Shown here piece after piece: positions 34,876-44,203 of a DNA stretch of 64,000 nucleotides. Each line of letters opens with the position of its first letter. Within the stretch, counting starts at the first letter, position 1. Position numbers and translations under genes: made by a program. The stretch comes from Gammaproteobacteria bacterium (lineage in GTDB: Bacteria > Pseudomonadota > Gammaproteobacteria > Steroidobacterales > Steroidobacteraceae). The notes below the pieces were generated by a model. That model saw only the letters and a list, made by a program, of their open reading frames with translations. It ran no database searches and had not been told where the DNA came from. The stretch is from NCBI GenBank assembly GCA_017577615.1, contig PKRE01000004.1, positions 254,457-318,456 on the forward strand, read 5' to 3'.

Positions 34876-36732
34876 ATGTACCAGATACCGGCTTGGCGAT
34901 ATTGGCTCGTAGGCATCGTTCTGGCGGCGGGGCTGCTGTTGGCTCTGCCCAACATTTTTGGTGAAGAGCCCGCGATACAAGTCTCCCGTCAGGATCGGGG
35001 AGCGATGGGTTCTGAGGGGGAGCAGCGGATCCTCGGCGTGCTGCAAGCCAATCAGATTCCCTACAACACGAGCTATTTCGAAGATGACCGGCTGGTCGTA
35101 CGTTTCACCAGCGTCGACGACCAGATCAGGGCGCGAGACGCGATCAGCGATGCGGCTCCGGGCGAATACATCGTCGCCTTGACCAGCGCATCGCGCAGTC
35201 CCAGGTGGCTGCGCGTGATCGGGCTCAAGCCAATGGCGCTCGGGCTCGACCTGCGCGGCGGCGTGCACTTCATGTACGAGGTCGACATGGCCGCTGCGAT
35301 CGAGCAGACGTTGCAGCGGCTCGCGCAGGACGTGCGCACGCAGCTACGCAAAGAGCGCATTCAGTATCAGGCTGTCACGGTGCGCGGCGAGTCGGTGGAA
35401 GTGCTGCTGCGACCGGGCGCAAGCGTCGATGCGGCCCGCCGGGTGATTCAGGGAGACGATCCCACCATCATCTTGACCGAGAGCCAGATTGACGGGGCAA
35501 CGCAGCTCGTCGCGACGCTGTCGCCGGAGCGCATCAAGCAGCGGCAGGACCTGGCGATCGAGCAGAACGTCACGACCTTGCGCAATCGCATCGACGAGCT
35601 CGGCGTGTCCGAGCCGATCGTCGCGCGGCAAGGTCTCGACCGCATCGTCGTTCAGCTGCCCGGCGTCCAAGATCCCAATCAGGCGATTCGCGTGCTCGGC
35701 GCGACAGCTACCGTCGAGTTCCGCCTCGTCGACGAGGCCAACAACCCCTACGAGGCGCAGCAAACCAAGCGCGTGCCGGTCGGTTCGAAGCTCTACATGA
35801 CTCGCGAAGGCGCACCCGTGCTGCTAAAGCGCGAGATCATCGCCTCGGGCGACCAGCTCACGGATGCGATCTCTGGATGGTCCGAAGGTCGTCCGGCAGT
35901 GCACGTCACGCTCGATTCGCGCGCCGGGCAAGCCATGCTGAAGACGACCACCGAGAATCTCGGGCGGCGCATGGCGGTCGTGTACAAGGAGACCAAGCGC
36001 CTGGAGGAAGGAGAGCGCTGTAACGGCATCCGCTCCGGCAACCAGTGCACGGTAGAGGAAGTCATCAGCGTCGCGACCATCCAGGGGGTGTTCTCGAATC
36101 GCTTTCAGATCACCGGCCTCATGGCCTCCGAGGCGAACGAGCTGGCGCTGTTGCTTCGTGCCGGGTCGCTCGCGACGCCGATCTTCCTGGTCGAGCAACG
36201 CACCGTGGGTCCGACGCTCGGTCAAGACAACATCAAGGCGGGCATGATGGCGCTGGCGATCGGTGCCGTGCTGACGTTCGCGTTCCTGGCGGTTTATTAC
36301 CGTACTTTCGGCATGGTCGCGAACGTGGTGCTGATCTGCAATGTGATCTTGCTGGTTGCCCTGATGTCGCTTCTGCAGGCAGCGCTGACGTTGCCGGGTA
36401 TCGCGGGCATCGTGCTGACGATCGGCATGGCGGCCGACGCCAACATCCTCATCTACGAGCGCATGCGTGAGGAGCTGCGCAACGGCAACTCGCCGCATGC
36501 GGCGATCCAGGCCGGGTTCGACAAGGCATTCTCTGCGATCGCCGACGCAAACATCACGACCCTGATTGCGGGCATCGCATTGTTTGCGTTCGGCACTGGG
36601 CCGATCAAAGGCTTTGCCGTGACGCTCGTGCTCGGCATCTTCACGTCGCTGTTTACGGCCATCATGTGCAGCCGGGTGTTCATCGATGCGATCTGGGGCC
36701 GTCGGCGACACCTCAAGACGTTGCCCGTCTGA
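34876..36732 (+). CDS. secD: Protein translocase subunit SecD
   Basis: Inner membrane RND-family subunit using the proton gradient to pull exported proteins. It has 618 residues. One N-terminal helix (residues 6-26) precedes a large periplasmic region with GLDLRGGVHFMYEVD near 118, then five C-terminal helices with the signature AADANILIYERMREELRNG near 522. The complete length equals the E. coli protein. It forms a complex with SecF encoded 24 bp downstream. Confidence 0.98.
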   Translation: MYQIPAWRYWLVGIVLAAGLLLALPNIFGEEPAIQVSRQDRGAMGSEGEQRILGVLQANQIPYNTSYFEDDRLVVRFTSVDDQIRARDAISDAAPGEYIVALTSASRSPRWLRVIGLKPMALGLDLRGGVHFMYEVDMAAAIEQTLQRLAQDVRTQLRKERIQYQAVTVRGESVEVLLRPGASVDAARRVIQGDDPTIILTESQIDGATQLVATLSPERIKQRQDLAIEQNVTTLRNRIDELGVSEPIVARQGLDRIVVQLPGVQDPNQAIRVLGATATVEFRLVDEANNPYEAQQTKRVPVGSKLYMTREGAPVLLKREIIASGDQLTDAISGWSEGRPAVHVTLDSRAGQAMLKTTTENLGRRMAVVYKETKRLEEGERCNGIRSGNQCTVEEVISVATIQGVFSNRFQITGLMASEANELALLLRAGSLATPIFLVEQRTVGPTLGQDNIKAGMMALAIGAVLTFAFLAVYYRTFGMVANVVLICNVILLVALMSLLQAALTLPGIAGIVLTIGMAADANILIYERMREELRNGNSPHAAIQAGFDKAFSAIADANITTLIAGIALFAFGTGPIKGFAVTLVLGIFTSLFTAIMCSRVFIDAIWGRRRHLKTLPV

Positions 36733-36756
36733 AGGCTAGCGAAGGGCAGAACGCAG

Positions 36757-37695
36757 ATGGAATTTTTCAAGCGCACGCCGAATATCGATTTCATCGGTAA
36801 GCGGCACTACACGTACGTCCTCACTGCCATCCTGCTCGCGGCATCGATCCTGCTGTTGGCCGTGCGTGGGCTCAATTTCGGCATCGACTTCACCGGTGGC
36901 GTGGTCGTCGAAGTGAGCTATCCGGGCGTTGCCGATCACGACAAAGCGCGCGCGGCGCTCGCGGCAGCTGGCTTCGAGGACGCGCAGGTGCAGTCTTTCG
37001 GCAGCTCGCGCGATCTCATGGTGCGCGTGTTGCCGCCGGAGGGCGAGGACGTCAACCAAGTCGGAGCTCGCATCCAAGAGGCGCTGCGTGCCGACGAGCC
37101 GCAGGTCGTGGTGCGCCGTACTGAGCTGGTCGGTCCGCAGGTCGGCCGCGATTTGACGGAGCAGGGCGGGCTCGCGCTCCTGTTCACGTTTCTCGGCATC
37201 CTGGCCTACGTGGCGTTCCGGTTCGAGAAGAAGATGGCGACGGGCACGGTGCTCGCGGCCATCCACGACCCGATCCTCATTCTCGGCTTCTTCGCCGCGA
37301 CACAGATGACCTTCGACCTGTCGGTGCTCGCCGCGATCCTCGCGGTGATCGGTTACTCGATCAACGACAGCGTCGTGATCTTCGACCGTGTCCGCGAGGT
37401 GTTGCTCGGCACGCGCAAGAACATCTCGACCAAGGACATGCTCAACCTGGCGGTGAACCAGACGTTGTCGCGTACCGTGATGACGAGCTTTTCGACGCTC
37501 TTCGTCGTCGTCGCGCTCTACGTTTTCGGCGGCGAGACGCTCAAGGGCTTCTCGGCGGCCATCATCGTCGGCGTCATCGTCGGCACCTACTCATCGATAT
37601 TCATCGCGGCCGCGCTGGCCTACGACTTCAAGCTCAAGCCTCAGGATCTCATCGCCGCCAAGAAGAGCGATCCAGAGCTGGATGCGCTGCCGTAA
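36757..37695 (+). CDS. secF: Protein translocase subunit SecF
   Basis: Partner of SecD, 312 residues, six membrane helices. The N-terminal motif FGIDFTGGVVVEVSY (about 34-48) and the helix-4 motif YSINDSVVIFDRVREVL are typical. The sequence ahead of the ATG (AGCGAAGGGCAGAACGCAG) holds GAAGGG as ribosome site. It is the last gene of the operon; a stem-loop made from heptads follows its stop directly. Confidence 0.97.
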   Translation: MEFFKRTPNIDFIGKRHYTYVLTAILLAASILLLAVRGLNFGIDFTGGVVVEVSYPGVADHDKARAALAAAGFEDAQVQSFGSSRDLMVRVLPPEGEDVNQVGARIQEALRADEPQVVVRRTELVGPQVGRDLTEQGGLALLFTFLGILAYVAFRFEKKMATGTVLAAIHDPILILGFFAATQMTFDLSVLAAILAVIGYSINDSVVIFDRVREVLLGTRKNISTKDMLNLAVNQTLSRTVMTSFSTLFVVVALYVFGGETLKGFSAAIIVGVIVGTYSSIFIAAALAYDFKLKPQDLIAAKKSDPELDALP

Positions 37696-37696
37696 T

Positions 37697-37746
37697 GGAC
37701 CGGAGACTGGAGACCGGAGGCTGGGGCGAGACGATGTATCCCAGCC
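37697..37746. repeat. Heptad array and stem-loop after secF
   Basis: GGACCGG-AGACTGG-AGACCGG-AGGCTGG-GGCGAGA. GGCTGGG (37719-37725) pairs perfectly with CCCAGCC (37740-37746) around a 14-base loop. It starts after the TAA stop and may shape the mRNA 3' end. Confidence 0.8.
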
Positions 37747-37796
37747 GGTGATGCGCCCTTACGGATAGGCATTCGCTGCATGGTCGAAGCCCTATT

Positions 37797-37828
37797 GCCC
37801 CAGCCCCGAGCCCCGTAGCCCCAGCCCG
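37797..37828. repeat. Heptad array abutting first terC start
   Basis: GCCCCAG-CCCCGAG-CCCCGTA-GCCCCAG-CCCG, with the ATG completing the fifth unit. C-rich on the coding strand; no Shine-Dalgarno sequence. Confidence 0.85.
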
Positions 37829-38788
37829 ATGTCTCTCCTCATCTGGATTGCTTTTCTCGTGCTCTTCGTCGGCGTGCTGGCGTTCGATCTGGGCGTTCTG
37901 CACCGCGAATCGCGCGAGATGAGCGTGCGCCAGGCGCTCGGCTGGACGACGGTGTGGGTTGCCACGGCGTTGTCCTTCAGCGGTCTGGTGTACGGTGTGT
38001 ACGAGCATCATTGGCTCGGCTGGCGCACCGACGACAACACGTTGTCGGGCGCCGAGGCGATGATCCAATACATCACTGGCTATCTGCTCGAGTGGTCGCT
38101 CTCCGTCGACAATATCTTCGTGATCGCGGTCATCTTCACCTTCATGAAGATCCCGCCGCGCTTCCAGTATCGCGTGCTCTTCTGGGGCATCGTCGGGGCG
38201 ATCGTGCTGCGCGGCGCGATGATCGCGATGGGTGCCGCGCTCATTCACGCGTTCGATTGGATGTTCTACGTGTTCGGCGGCATTCTGCTGCTATCGGCAG
38301 CGCGGATGCTGAAGGACGACGAGCAGTTCGATCCCAGCAACAGCGTGCTCGTTCGTCTGGCGCGGCGGGTGTACCCGGTGACGGATCGCTTGGACGGCGA
38401 GCGCTTCTTCACGATCAAGAACGGCAAACGCGCTGCCACGCCGCTGTTCGTGACGTTGCTGCTGGTCGATTTCGCAGACGTGGTATTCGCGGTCGATTCG
38501 ATCCCGGCGATCTTCGCGGTGACCCAGGATCCGTTCATCGTCTTCACGTCGAATGCGTTCGCGATTCTCGGTCTGCGATCACTGTACTTTGCGATCGCAG
38601 GGCTCATGGTGATGTTCAGGTACCTCAAGTTCAGTCTGATCTTCATCCTGGCCTTCGTTGGCGTGAAGATGATGCTGCACCACCACGTGACGATTCCGCA
38701 TCTGGTGTCGCTCGGCGTGATCGTCGGCTTCCTGGCGATCGGCATCGTGGCCTCGTTGGTGACGTCGCGGCGCGAGCACTCGAGCTAG
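37829..38788 (+). CDS. TerC/Alx-family integral membrane protein
   Basis: A 319-residue polytopic protein of the Alx/TerC family, linked to manganese export and metallation of exported proteins. The conserved acidic helix motifs are present: LLEWSLSVDNIFVIAVIF near 90-107 and DFADVVFAVDSIPAIFAV near 215-232. About nine membrane helices can be counted. No yybP-ykoY manganese riboswitch is seen upstream; the leader is heptads. A second TerC-type gene follows 62 bp later. Confidence 0.92.
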   Translation: MSLLIWIAFLVLFVGVLAFDLGVLHRESREMSVRQALGWTTVWVATALSFSGLVYGVYEHHWLGWRTDDNTLSGAEAMIQYITGYLLEWSLSVDNIFVIAVIFTFMKIPPRFQYRVLFWGIVGAIVLRGAMIAMGAALIHAFDWMFYVFGGILLLSAARMLKDDEQFDPSNSVLVRLARRVYPVTDRLDGERFFTIKNGKRAATPLFVTLLLVDFADVVFAVDSIPAIFAVTQDPFIVFTSNAFAILGLRSLYFAIAGLMVMFRYLKFSLIFILAFVGVKMMLHHHVTIPHLVSLGVIVGFLAIGIVASLVTSRREHSS

Positions 38789-38850
38789 GCCGTTTCCGCA
38801 GGCACGATCGACAGCGCGGCTGAGGCACCGCGACAGTCCGGAGACGTTCG

Positions 38851-39579
38851 ATGGAGCTACTGACCGACCCGCAGGTATGGCTGGCCTTCGTGACGTTGAC
38901 GGCGCTCGAGATCGTGCTCGGCATCGACAACATCATTTTCATCTCCATCCTCGTCGGCCGCCTGCCGGAGCGGCAGCGTCCGCGCGGCCGCACCATCGGC
39001 CTGGCGCTGGCCATGCTCACGCGCATCCTGTTGCTGCTGTCCATCACGTGGGTCATGGGCCTGTCGCAGGATTTGTTCTCCGTCTTCGGCAGCGGCGTGT
39101 CCGGGCGCGACCTCATTCTCATCGGCGGCGGCTTGTTCCTGCTCGCCAAGAGCACGATGGAGATTCACCACAGCCTGGAAGGCGCGAAACAGCCTCCGGA
39201 CGTCGTCAAGGCGAAGGCGACGTTCTTGGGCGTGATCACTCAGATCGCCATCATCGACATCGTGTTCTCGTTGGACTCGGTGATCACCGCCGTGGGCATG
39301 GCAGAGCACGTCGAGGTGATGATCGCAGCGGTGGTCGCCGCCGTGATCGTCATGATGTTCATGGCCGGACCGATCAGCAACTTCGTCGATCGTCACCCGA
39401 CGATCAAGATGCTCGCTCTGTCGTTCCTGATCCTGATCGGGGTGGCGCTGATCGGCGAGGGCTTCGAGCTGCACATTCCGAAGGGCTACATCTACTTCGC
39501 AATGGCATTCTCGGTCTCGGTCGAATTCCTCAACATGAGGATGAGGAAAAGTAGGGAACAGGAAACAGGGAATAGCTAG
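38851..39579 (+). CDS. TerC-family membrane protein, short form
   Basis: A 242-residue homologue of the YgaP/YoaE-type TerC proteins without CBS or CorC domains. The paired motifs EIVLGIDNIIFISILVGRLP near 20 and DIVFSLDSVITAVGM near 137 carry the family aspartates. About seven helices are present. The last nine residues (SREQETGNS) and the TAG stop are encoded by GGGAACA-type heptads, after the normal family end near LNMRMRK. Tandem with the Alx-like gene, perhaps for the same metal. Confidence 0.9.
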   Translation: MELLTDPQVWLAFVTLTALEIVLGIDNIIFISILVGRLPERQRPRGRTIGLALAMLTRILLLLSITWVMGLSQDLFSVFGSGVSGRDLILIGGGLFLLAKSTMEIHHSLEGAKQPPDVVKAKATFLGVITQIAIIDIVFSLDSVITAVGMAEHVEVMIAAVVAAVIVMMFMAGPISNFVDRHPTIKMLALSFLILIGVALIGEGFELHIPKGYIYFAMAFSVSVEFLNMRMRKSREQETGNS

Positions 39580-39586
39580 GGAACAG
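39552..39586. repeat. GGGAACA heptads at terC 3' coding end
   Basis: TAGGGAA-CAGGAAA-CAGGGAA-TAGCTAG-GGAACAG spans the last codons and the stop. It is followed by a perfect GACACG-AGA-CGTGTC hairpin at 39597-39611. Confidence 0.75.
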
Positions 39587-39672
39587 AGGCCTCCCTGACA
39601 CGAGACGTGTCCTCCCTGCCTCGTTAGCGGTCTTCTTGCCGAAGGCTTGCCTGCCGCAGACTTCTCGCAGTC

Positions 39673-41196
39673 TCAGCTACGCCGCCGTGCAACCACGCTG
39701 CGAAGCACGCTGTCCGATGCCGAGCGCGCGAGCGCGCTGTGTCGCACGCCATACGCGAAGTAGACGCCGAATCCGATCAAGATCCACACGCTCATCCACT
39801 GCCAGTTGTCGGCGAACGCTTCGAAGAACAGCCACAGGCAGGCGAACGCACCGAGCGGGCACACGATGATGGCAGCTGGCACGCGGAAAGCGCGCGGCAG
39901 ATCCGGGCGCGTGAATCGCAGCACGAGCACGCCGATACATACGGTCGAGAAGGCGAGCAGCGTGCCCATCGAGACGAGATCGCCGAGCACGCCAATCGGG
40001 AGGAGGCCGGCGAGCACGGTCGCCACGATGCCCACGAACGCGGTGCCGACGTGCGGCGTACGGTAGACCGGATGGACGCGACCGAAGCGCGGCGAGATGA
40101 GGCCGTCCTGCGCCATCGAGTAGAAGATGCGCGCTTGCCCCATGATCATGACGAGAATGACCGAGCTCAAGCCGGCGACTGCACCGATCTCGACCACGGT
40201 CTTGAGCCACAGCAAGTCAGGATACGCTTCGAGCGCTGTGGCGACCGGCTTGGGCGTGCCGAGCTCGGTATAGGGCAGCATGCCCGTCAGCACTGCGCAT
40301 ACCGACATATACAACAGCGTGCAGATGACGAGCGAGCCCAGGATGCCGATCGGCATGGCACGTTGGGGATTCTTCGTTTCCTGTGCCGCGGTCGAGACCG
40401 CATCGAAGCCGATGTAGGCGAAGAACACGATCGAGGCTGCGCGGAGCACGCCACCAAGACCGAATTGGCCCTCCTCGGTGCGCGGCGGGATGAACGGATC
40501 CCAGTTGGCCACGTCGACATGCTGCAAGCCGAAGCCCAGGAACAGCAGGATCACCGCCAGCTTGATCGCGACGATGACCGTGTTCGCAAACGCTGATTGG
40601 GTGATCCCTCGGTAGCAAAGCGCGGCCACGCCGATCACGATGGCGATCGCGGGCACATTGGCGATCGCGCCGGTCCAAACGAGCCGACCGTTGGAATAGG
40701 CGAGCGGCGCGGTGGAGAGCGCTTCCGGCAACGCGAGCTGAATGCCGATGGCATCGCCGATCGTGCCCAAGAGGCCATTCATGTAACCCGACCAGCCCAC
40801 GGCGACGGTCGCGGCTGCGAACAGGTATTCGAGAATCAGGTTCCAGCCGATGAACCAGGCGACGATTTCTCCGAGGGTCGCATAAGAGTAGGAGTAGGCG
40901 CTGCCCGAGACCGGCAGCATCGCGGCGAACTCCGCGTAGCACAGGCCCGCCAAGGCGCATGCGAAGCCGGCGATCACGAAGCTCAACATCACGGCGGGTC
41001 CCGCATAGTTGGCAGCGGCTTGACCAGTCAACACGAAGATGCCAGCGCCGATGATGGCGCCGATGCCGAGCAGGACGAGGTGACGAGCAGTCAATACTCG
41101 CCTGAGCGAGACCTCACCATGCAGGCTGCCTTCGACGGGTTCGCCCGCATCGACATGCGGGGCGGCAGTCACCGGCTTCGTTCTAAATACACTCAC
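39673..41196 (-). CDS. APC-family (CAT-type) amino acid permease
   Basis: Inner membrane transporter of 507 residues with about 12 helices. The start motif VLLGIGAIIGAGIFVLTGQAA (about 41-61) and AYIGFDAVSTAAQETKNPQRAMPIGI are diagnostic of cationic amino acid transporter-like APC members (YfnA/CAT group). GTG 41196 is supported by GGGAGGGAT eight bases upstream. The N-terminal 30 residues are a soluble extension. The substrate is probably an amino acid, but which one cannot be told. It lies downstream of suhB with a 173-bp gap. Confidence 0.9.
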   Translation of the reverse strand: MSVFRTKPVTAAPHVDAGEPVEGSLHGEVSLRRVLTARHLVLLGIGAIIGAGIFVLTGQAAANYAGPAVMLSFVIAGFACALAGLCYAEFAAMLPVSGSAYSYSYATLGEIVAWFIGWNLILEYLFAAATVAVGWSGYMNGLLGTIGDAIGIQLALPEALSTAPLAYSNGRLVWTGAIANVPAIAIVIGVAALCYRGITQSAFANTVIVAIKLAVILLFLGFGLQHVDVANWDPFIPPRTEEGQFGLGGVLRAASIVFFAYIGFDAVSTAAQETKNPQRAMPIGILGSLVICTLLYMSVCAVLTGMLPYTELGTPKPVATALEAYPDLLWLKTVVEIGAVAGLSSVILVMIMGQARIFYSMAQDGLISPRFGRVHPVYRTPHVGTAFVGIVATVLAGLLPIGVLGDLVSMGTLLAFSTVCIGVLVLRFTRPDLPRAFRVPAAIIVCPLGAFACLWLFFEAFADNWQWMSVWILIGFGVYFAYGVRHSALARSASDSVLRSVVARRRS

Positions 41197-41369
41197 GCGT
41201 TGATCCCTCCCGTCTGCCGCTTCGGATATTCCTACGGCATTGTTCTACTGGCGGCGACTGTACAGAACGGTTTCGCGAAAATCGAGGCGTGACCGCGGAG
41301 GAGGGCTCGGCTGGCCGTGGCATGAGGTCCGTCTTATGTCACTCCATCCACCCTCGTCGCACCTGCCGC

Positions 41370-42170
41370 TCAAGCGTCGCGCAGCTCTTCCGGCACGTAG
41401 GGCCGCAGGATCTCCAGCAGCGCAGCGTACACCTTGGGCGTGCCCGCGACGATGTGTCCCTTCTGCTTGTACTCACCGCCCGTGAGCGTGCCGACCATTC
41501 CGCCTGCTTCCGTGATGAGCAGCGTGCCTGCGGCGGTATCCCAGGGCGACAGGCCCAGCTCCCAGAACCCATCGAGACGGCCTGCTGCGACATAGGCCAG
41601 ATCGAGCGCGGCCGAGCCCGCACGACGAATGCCGGCGGTCTGTTGCGTGACGGCCTTGAACATCTCCATGTAGCTGTCGAGCCAATGCAGGTTCGAGCGA
41701 TAAGGAAACCCCGTGCCGATGAGCGCTCGTTCCAGGCTGACATGTCCGCTCACGCGAATGCGCCTGCCGTCAAGGAGCGCGCCTTCGCCACGCGAAGCGG
41801 TGAACAGTTCCTGACGCAGCGGATCGTAAACCACGCCGTGCTCCATGCGGCCGCGACGCTGCACGCCGATGGAGACCGCGAACTGAGGAAAGCCGTGCAC
41901 GTAGTTGGTGGTGCCATCGAGCGGATCGATGATCCAAACGAACTCGGCGTCGCCGCTTTGACCGCTCTCTTCCGCCAGGAACGCATGATCGGGGTAATGT
42001 TTGCGGACGGTCTCGATGATCTCCCGCTCCGCGAGCATGTCGATCTCGGTGACGAAATCGTTCTGGCCCTTCGCGCGCACATCCAGTCGATGCGCTCGAT
42101 TCATGCCGCGAACGATGACTTCTCCAGCCCGCCGTGCGGCGCGAATGGCGATGTTCAGCAACGGTTGCAT
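41370..42170 (-). CDS. suhB: Inositol monophosphatase family protein SuhB
   Basis: Mg-dependent phosphatase-fold protein of 266 residues; in gammaproteobacteria SuhB also joins the ribosomal RNA antitermination complex. Metal ligands are complete: EES near 67-69, WIIDPLDGTTNY near 80-91, and SPWDTAAG near 207-214. It is divergent from trmJ with a 113-bp shared upstream region, the usual arrangement in gammaproteobacteria. Confidence 0.95.
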   Translation of the reverse strand: MQPLLNIAIRAARRAGEVIVRGMNRAHRLDVRAKGQNDFVTEIDMLAEREIIETVRKHYPDHAFLAEESGQSGDAEFVWIIDPLDGTTNYVHGFPQFAVSIGVQRRGRMEHGVVYDPLRQELFTASRGEGALLDGRRIRVSGHVSLERALIGTGFPYRSNLHWLDSYMEMFKAVTQQTAGIRRAGSAALDLAYVAAGRLDGFWELGLSPWDTAAGTLLITEAGGMVGTLTGGEYKQKGHIVAGTPKVYAALLEILRPYVPEELRDA

Positions 42171-42240
42171 GCGTACAGATCCTCGGACAATGCGTGCGGA
42201 AAGGGTTTAAAGAGCAGCCGCGAATGCGGCAGGAGACGGG

Positions 42241-42246
42241 TAGAAT
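42241..42246 (+). promoter_or_regulatory. Possible -10 box of trmJ-isc genes
   Basis: TAGAAT 37 bases before the trmJ ATG. No clear -35 at the right distance. No IscR-type operator was recognised in the region. Confidence 0.3.
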
Positions 42247-42283
42247 ACCAGCATGTGCGCCGCTCACGCCCATTCACGGCTTC

Positions 42284-43018
42284 ATGTCCACTCGAATCGT
42301 TCTCGTAGACACACAGCACCCTGGTAACATCGGGGCGAGTGCGCGCGCAATGAAGAACATGGGGCTGCGCGAGCTGTACCTCGTGCGTCCCAAGTGTTTC
42401 CCGGATCCCGACGCCTTTGCGCGCGCATCGGGCGCCGACGACATCTTGGAGCGGGCGCGCATCTGTCACACGCTCGATGAAGCGATCGCCGAGTGCGGGC
42501 TGGTCGTGGGCACGAGCGCACGCCAGCGCCATCTTCCTTGGCAGATCGTCGAGCCGCGCGAGTGCGCAGCGCGAATCGCCCAGGAGATTCAGACCGGCCA
42601 CGTGGCGATCGTGTTCGGCTCGGAGCGCTACGGGCTCACGAACGAGGAGCTCACTCGCTGCAACATGCTGGTGACGATCCCGACGAGCGCCGAGTACAGC
42701 TCGCTGAATCTTGCGATGGCCGTGCAGGTGATCGCTTACGAGATCTGGCTGGCGACGCGGCCTGGTGCGCCGCAGCCGCCGCCGCGTGACGTGCCGCTGG
42801 CAACGGCCGAGGAGATGACGCGTTTCTACGCGCATCTGGAGGAGGTGCTGGAGCTGATCGAGTTCCGCGATCGCACCGGTCGAGGGCACCTCATGACGCG
42901 TATCCGCCGCTTGTTCAATCGCGCCAACTTGGATCAGAACGAGGTGAACATACTGCGCGGCATTCTCACGGCGGTGCAGGCACGCCGCCGTCCGGCGGGT
43001 AAACCGGTGGCACGATGA
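42284..43018 (+). CDS. trmJ: tRNA (cytidine/uridine-2'-O-)-methyltransferase TrmJ
   Basis: SPOUT methyltransferase that 2'-O-methylates position 32 of tRNAs. It has 244 residues from ATG 42284 (MSTRIVLVDTQHPGNIG). SPOUT motifs: NIGASARAMKNMG, IVFGSERYGLTNEEL and IPTSAEYSSLNLAMAVQVIAYE, the last forming the knot. The C-terminal helical tail (RTGRGHLMTRIRRLFNRANL) is typical. Its stop overlaps the iscS start (ATGA). In most relatives iscR lies between trmJ and iscS; it is missing here. Confidence 0.95.
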   Translation: MSTRIVLVDTQHPGNIGASARAMKNMGLRELYLVRPKCFPDPDAFARASGADDILERARICHTLDEAIAECGLVVGTSARQRHLPWQIVEPRECAARIAQEIQTGHVAIVFGSERYGLTNEELTRCNMLVTIPTSAEYSSLNLAMAVQVIAYEIWLATRPGAPQPPPRDVPLATAEEMTRFYAHLEEVLELIEFRDRTGRGHLMTRIRRLFNRANLDQNEVNILRGILTAVQARRRPAGKPVAR

Positions 43019-44193
43019 GCGCGGACTTACCCATCTACTTGGATTACGCGGCGACCACCCCTCTCGATCCACGTGTCGCCGAGGCAATGATCGAATGCCT
43101 GCAGGATCGCGCGCTGCAGGGCAATCCTTCCTCCATGGGGCACGCCTATGGTCGGCTCGCCCGGGCGCGCATCGAGCAAGCGCGCGCGCAAGTGGCGGCT
43201 GCAATCGGCGCACGTCCCGAATGCATCGTGTGGACATCCGGCGCGACGGAATCGAACAACCTCGCGCTCTTCGGCGCTGCGCGTTTCAACGCCGATCGCG
43301 GCCGACACATTGTCTCCTCGCGGACTGAGCACAAGGCCGTGCTCGATCCGCTCAAGCAGCTCGAGCGCGAGGGATTCTCCGTCACGTATCTGAAGCCGAA
43401 CGCCGACGGCATCGTGACGCCCGAGCAGGTGCAGGAGGCGCTGCGTCCCGACACCCAGCTCGTCTCGCTCATGCACGTCAACAACGAGATCGGTGTCATC
43501 CAAGACATCGGAGCTGTGGGTCGCATCTGCCGCGAGAAGGGCATTCTCTTTCACGTCGACGCCGCCCAGAGCATCGGCAAGGTGCCGGTCGACGTTGAGG
43601 AGATGTGCATCGACTTACTGTCCGTCACTGCGCACAAGAGCTACGGCCCGAAGGGAATCGGAGCGCTCTACATACGCCGCACGCCGCCTGTGGGACTGCG
43701 TCCGCTGCTGTTCGGGGGCGGGCAGGAGCTCGGGCTGCGCTCAGGAACATTGCCGACACCACAGATCGTCGGCATGGGCCTGGCGTTCGAGATTGCCGAG
43801 CGCGAGCGCGCAGCCGATGTCGCACGGATTACACGCTTGCGCGAGCGTCTCTGGGCGGGTCTGTCGACGCTCGATGGCGTCGAGCTCAACGGGCATCCCG
43901 AGCGCCGCGTGTGCAGCGTGCTCAACGTGAGCTTCCACGGCGTGGAGGGAGAGAGCCTGCTGTACGCGCTCGGCAACATTGCGGTATCTGCCGGCTCGGC
44001 TTGCGCCTCGGCGTCGGAGACGCCGTCGTATGTCTTGCGTGCGCTGGGGCGCAGCGACGAGGTCGCACAAAGCTCGCTGCGCTTCAGTCTCGGCCGGTTC
44101 ACCACCGAGGAGGAAATCGATGCGGCGATCGCAGTGGTGAGGCGCGAGGTCGAGCGTCTGCGCGCGTTAGCGCCGGCGGGACGGGCCGAGTAG
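43015..44193 (+). CDS. iscS: Cysteine desulfurase IscS/NifS type
   Basis: PLP enzyme that takes sulfur from cysteine for Fe-S clusters and tRNA thiolation. It has 392 residues. PLP-lysine lies in TAHKSYGPKGIGALYIRR near 207-215; the catalytic cysteine loop is SAGSACASASETPSYVLRALG near 325, the long-loop group I form; HVDAAQSIGK is near 181. It starts inside the trmJ stop, so translation is coupled. A degenerate IscU-like gene and iscA follow. Confidence 0.95.
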   Translation: MSADLPIYLDYAATTPLDPRVAEAMIECLQDRALQGNPSSMGHAYGRLARARIEQARAQVAAAIGARPECIVWTSGATESNNLALFGAARFNADRGRHIVSSRTEHKAVLDPLKQLEREGFSVTYLKPNADGIVTPEQVQEALRPDTQLVSLMHVNNEIGVIQDIGAVGRICREKGILFHVDAAQSIGKVPVDVEEMCIDLLSVTAHKSYGPKGIGALYIRRTPPVGLRPLLFGGGQELGLRSGTLPTPQIVGMGLAFEIAERERAADVARITRLRERLWAGLSTLDGVELNGHPERRVCSVLNVSFHGVEGESLLYALGNIAVSAGSACASASETPSYVLRALGRSDEVAQSSLRFSLGRFTTEEEIDAAIAVVRREVERLRALAPAGRAE

Positions 44194-44203
44194 GGCGAGA
44201 CCC

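Noticed and set aside
37696..37828. yybP-ykoY manganese riboswitch before the Alx-like terC gene
   Set aside because: The leader is made of heptad repeats and a simple stem-loop; the conserved riboswitch loops are not seen.
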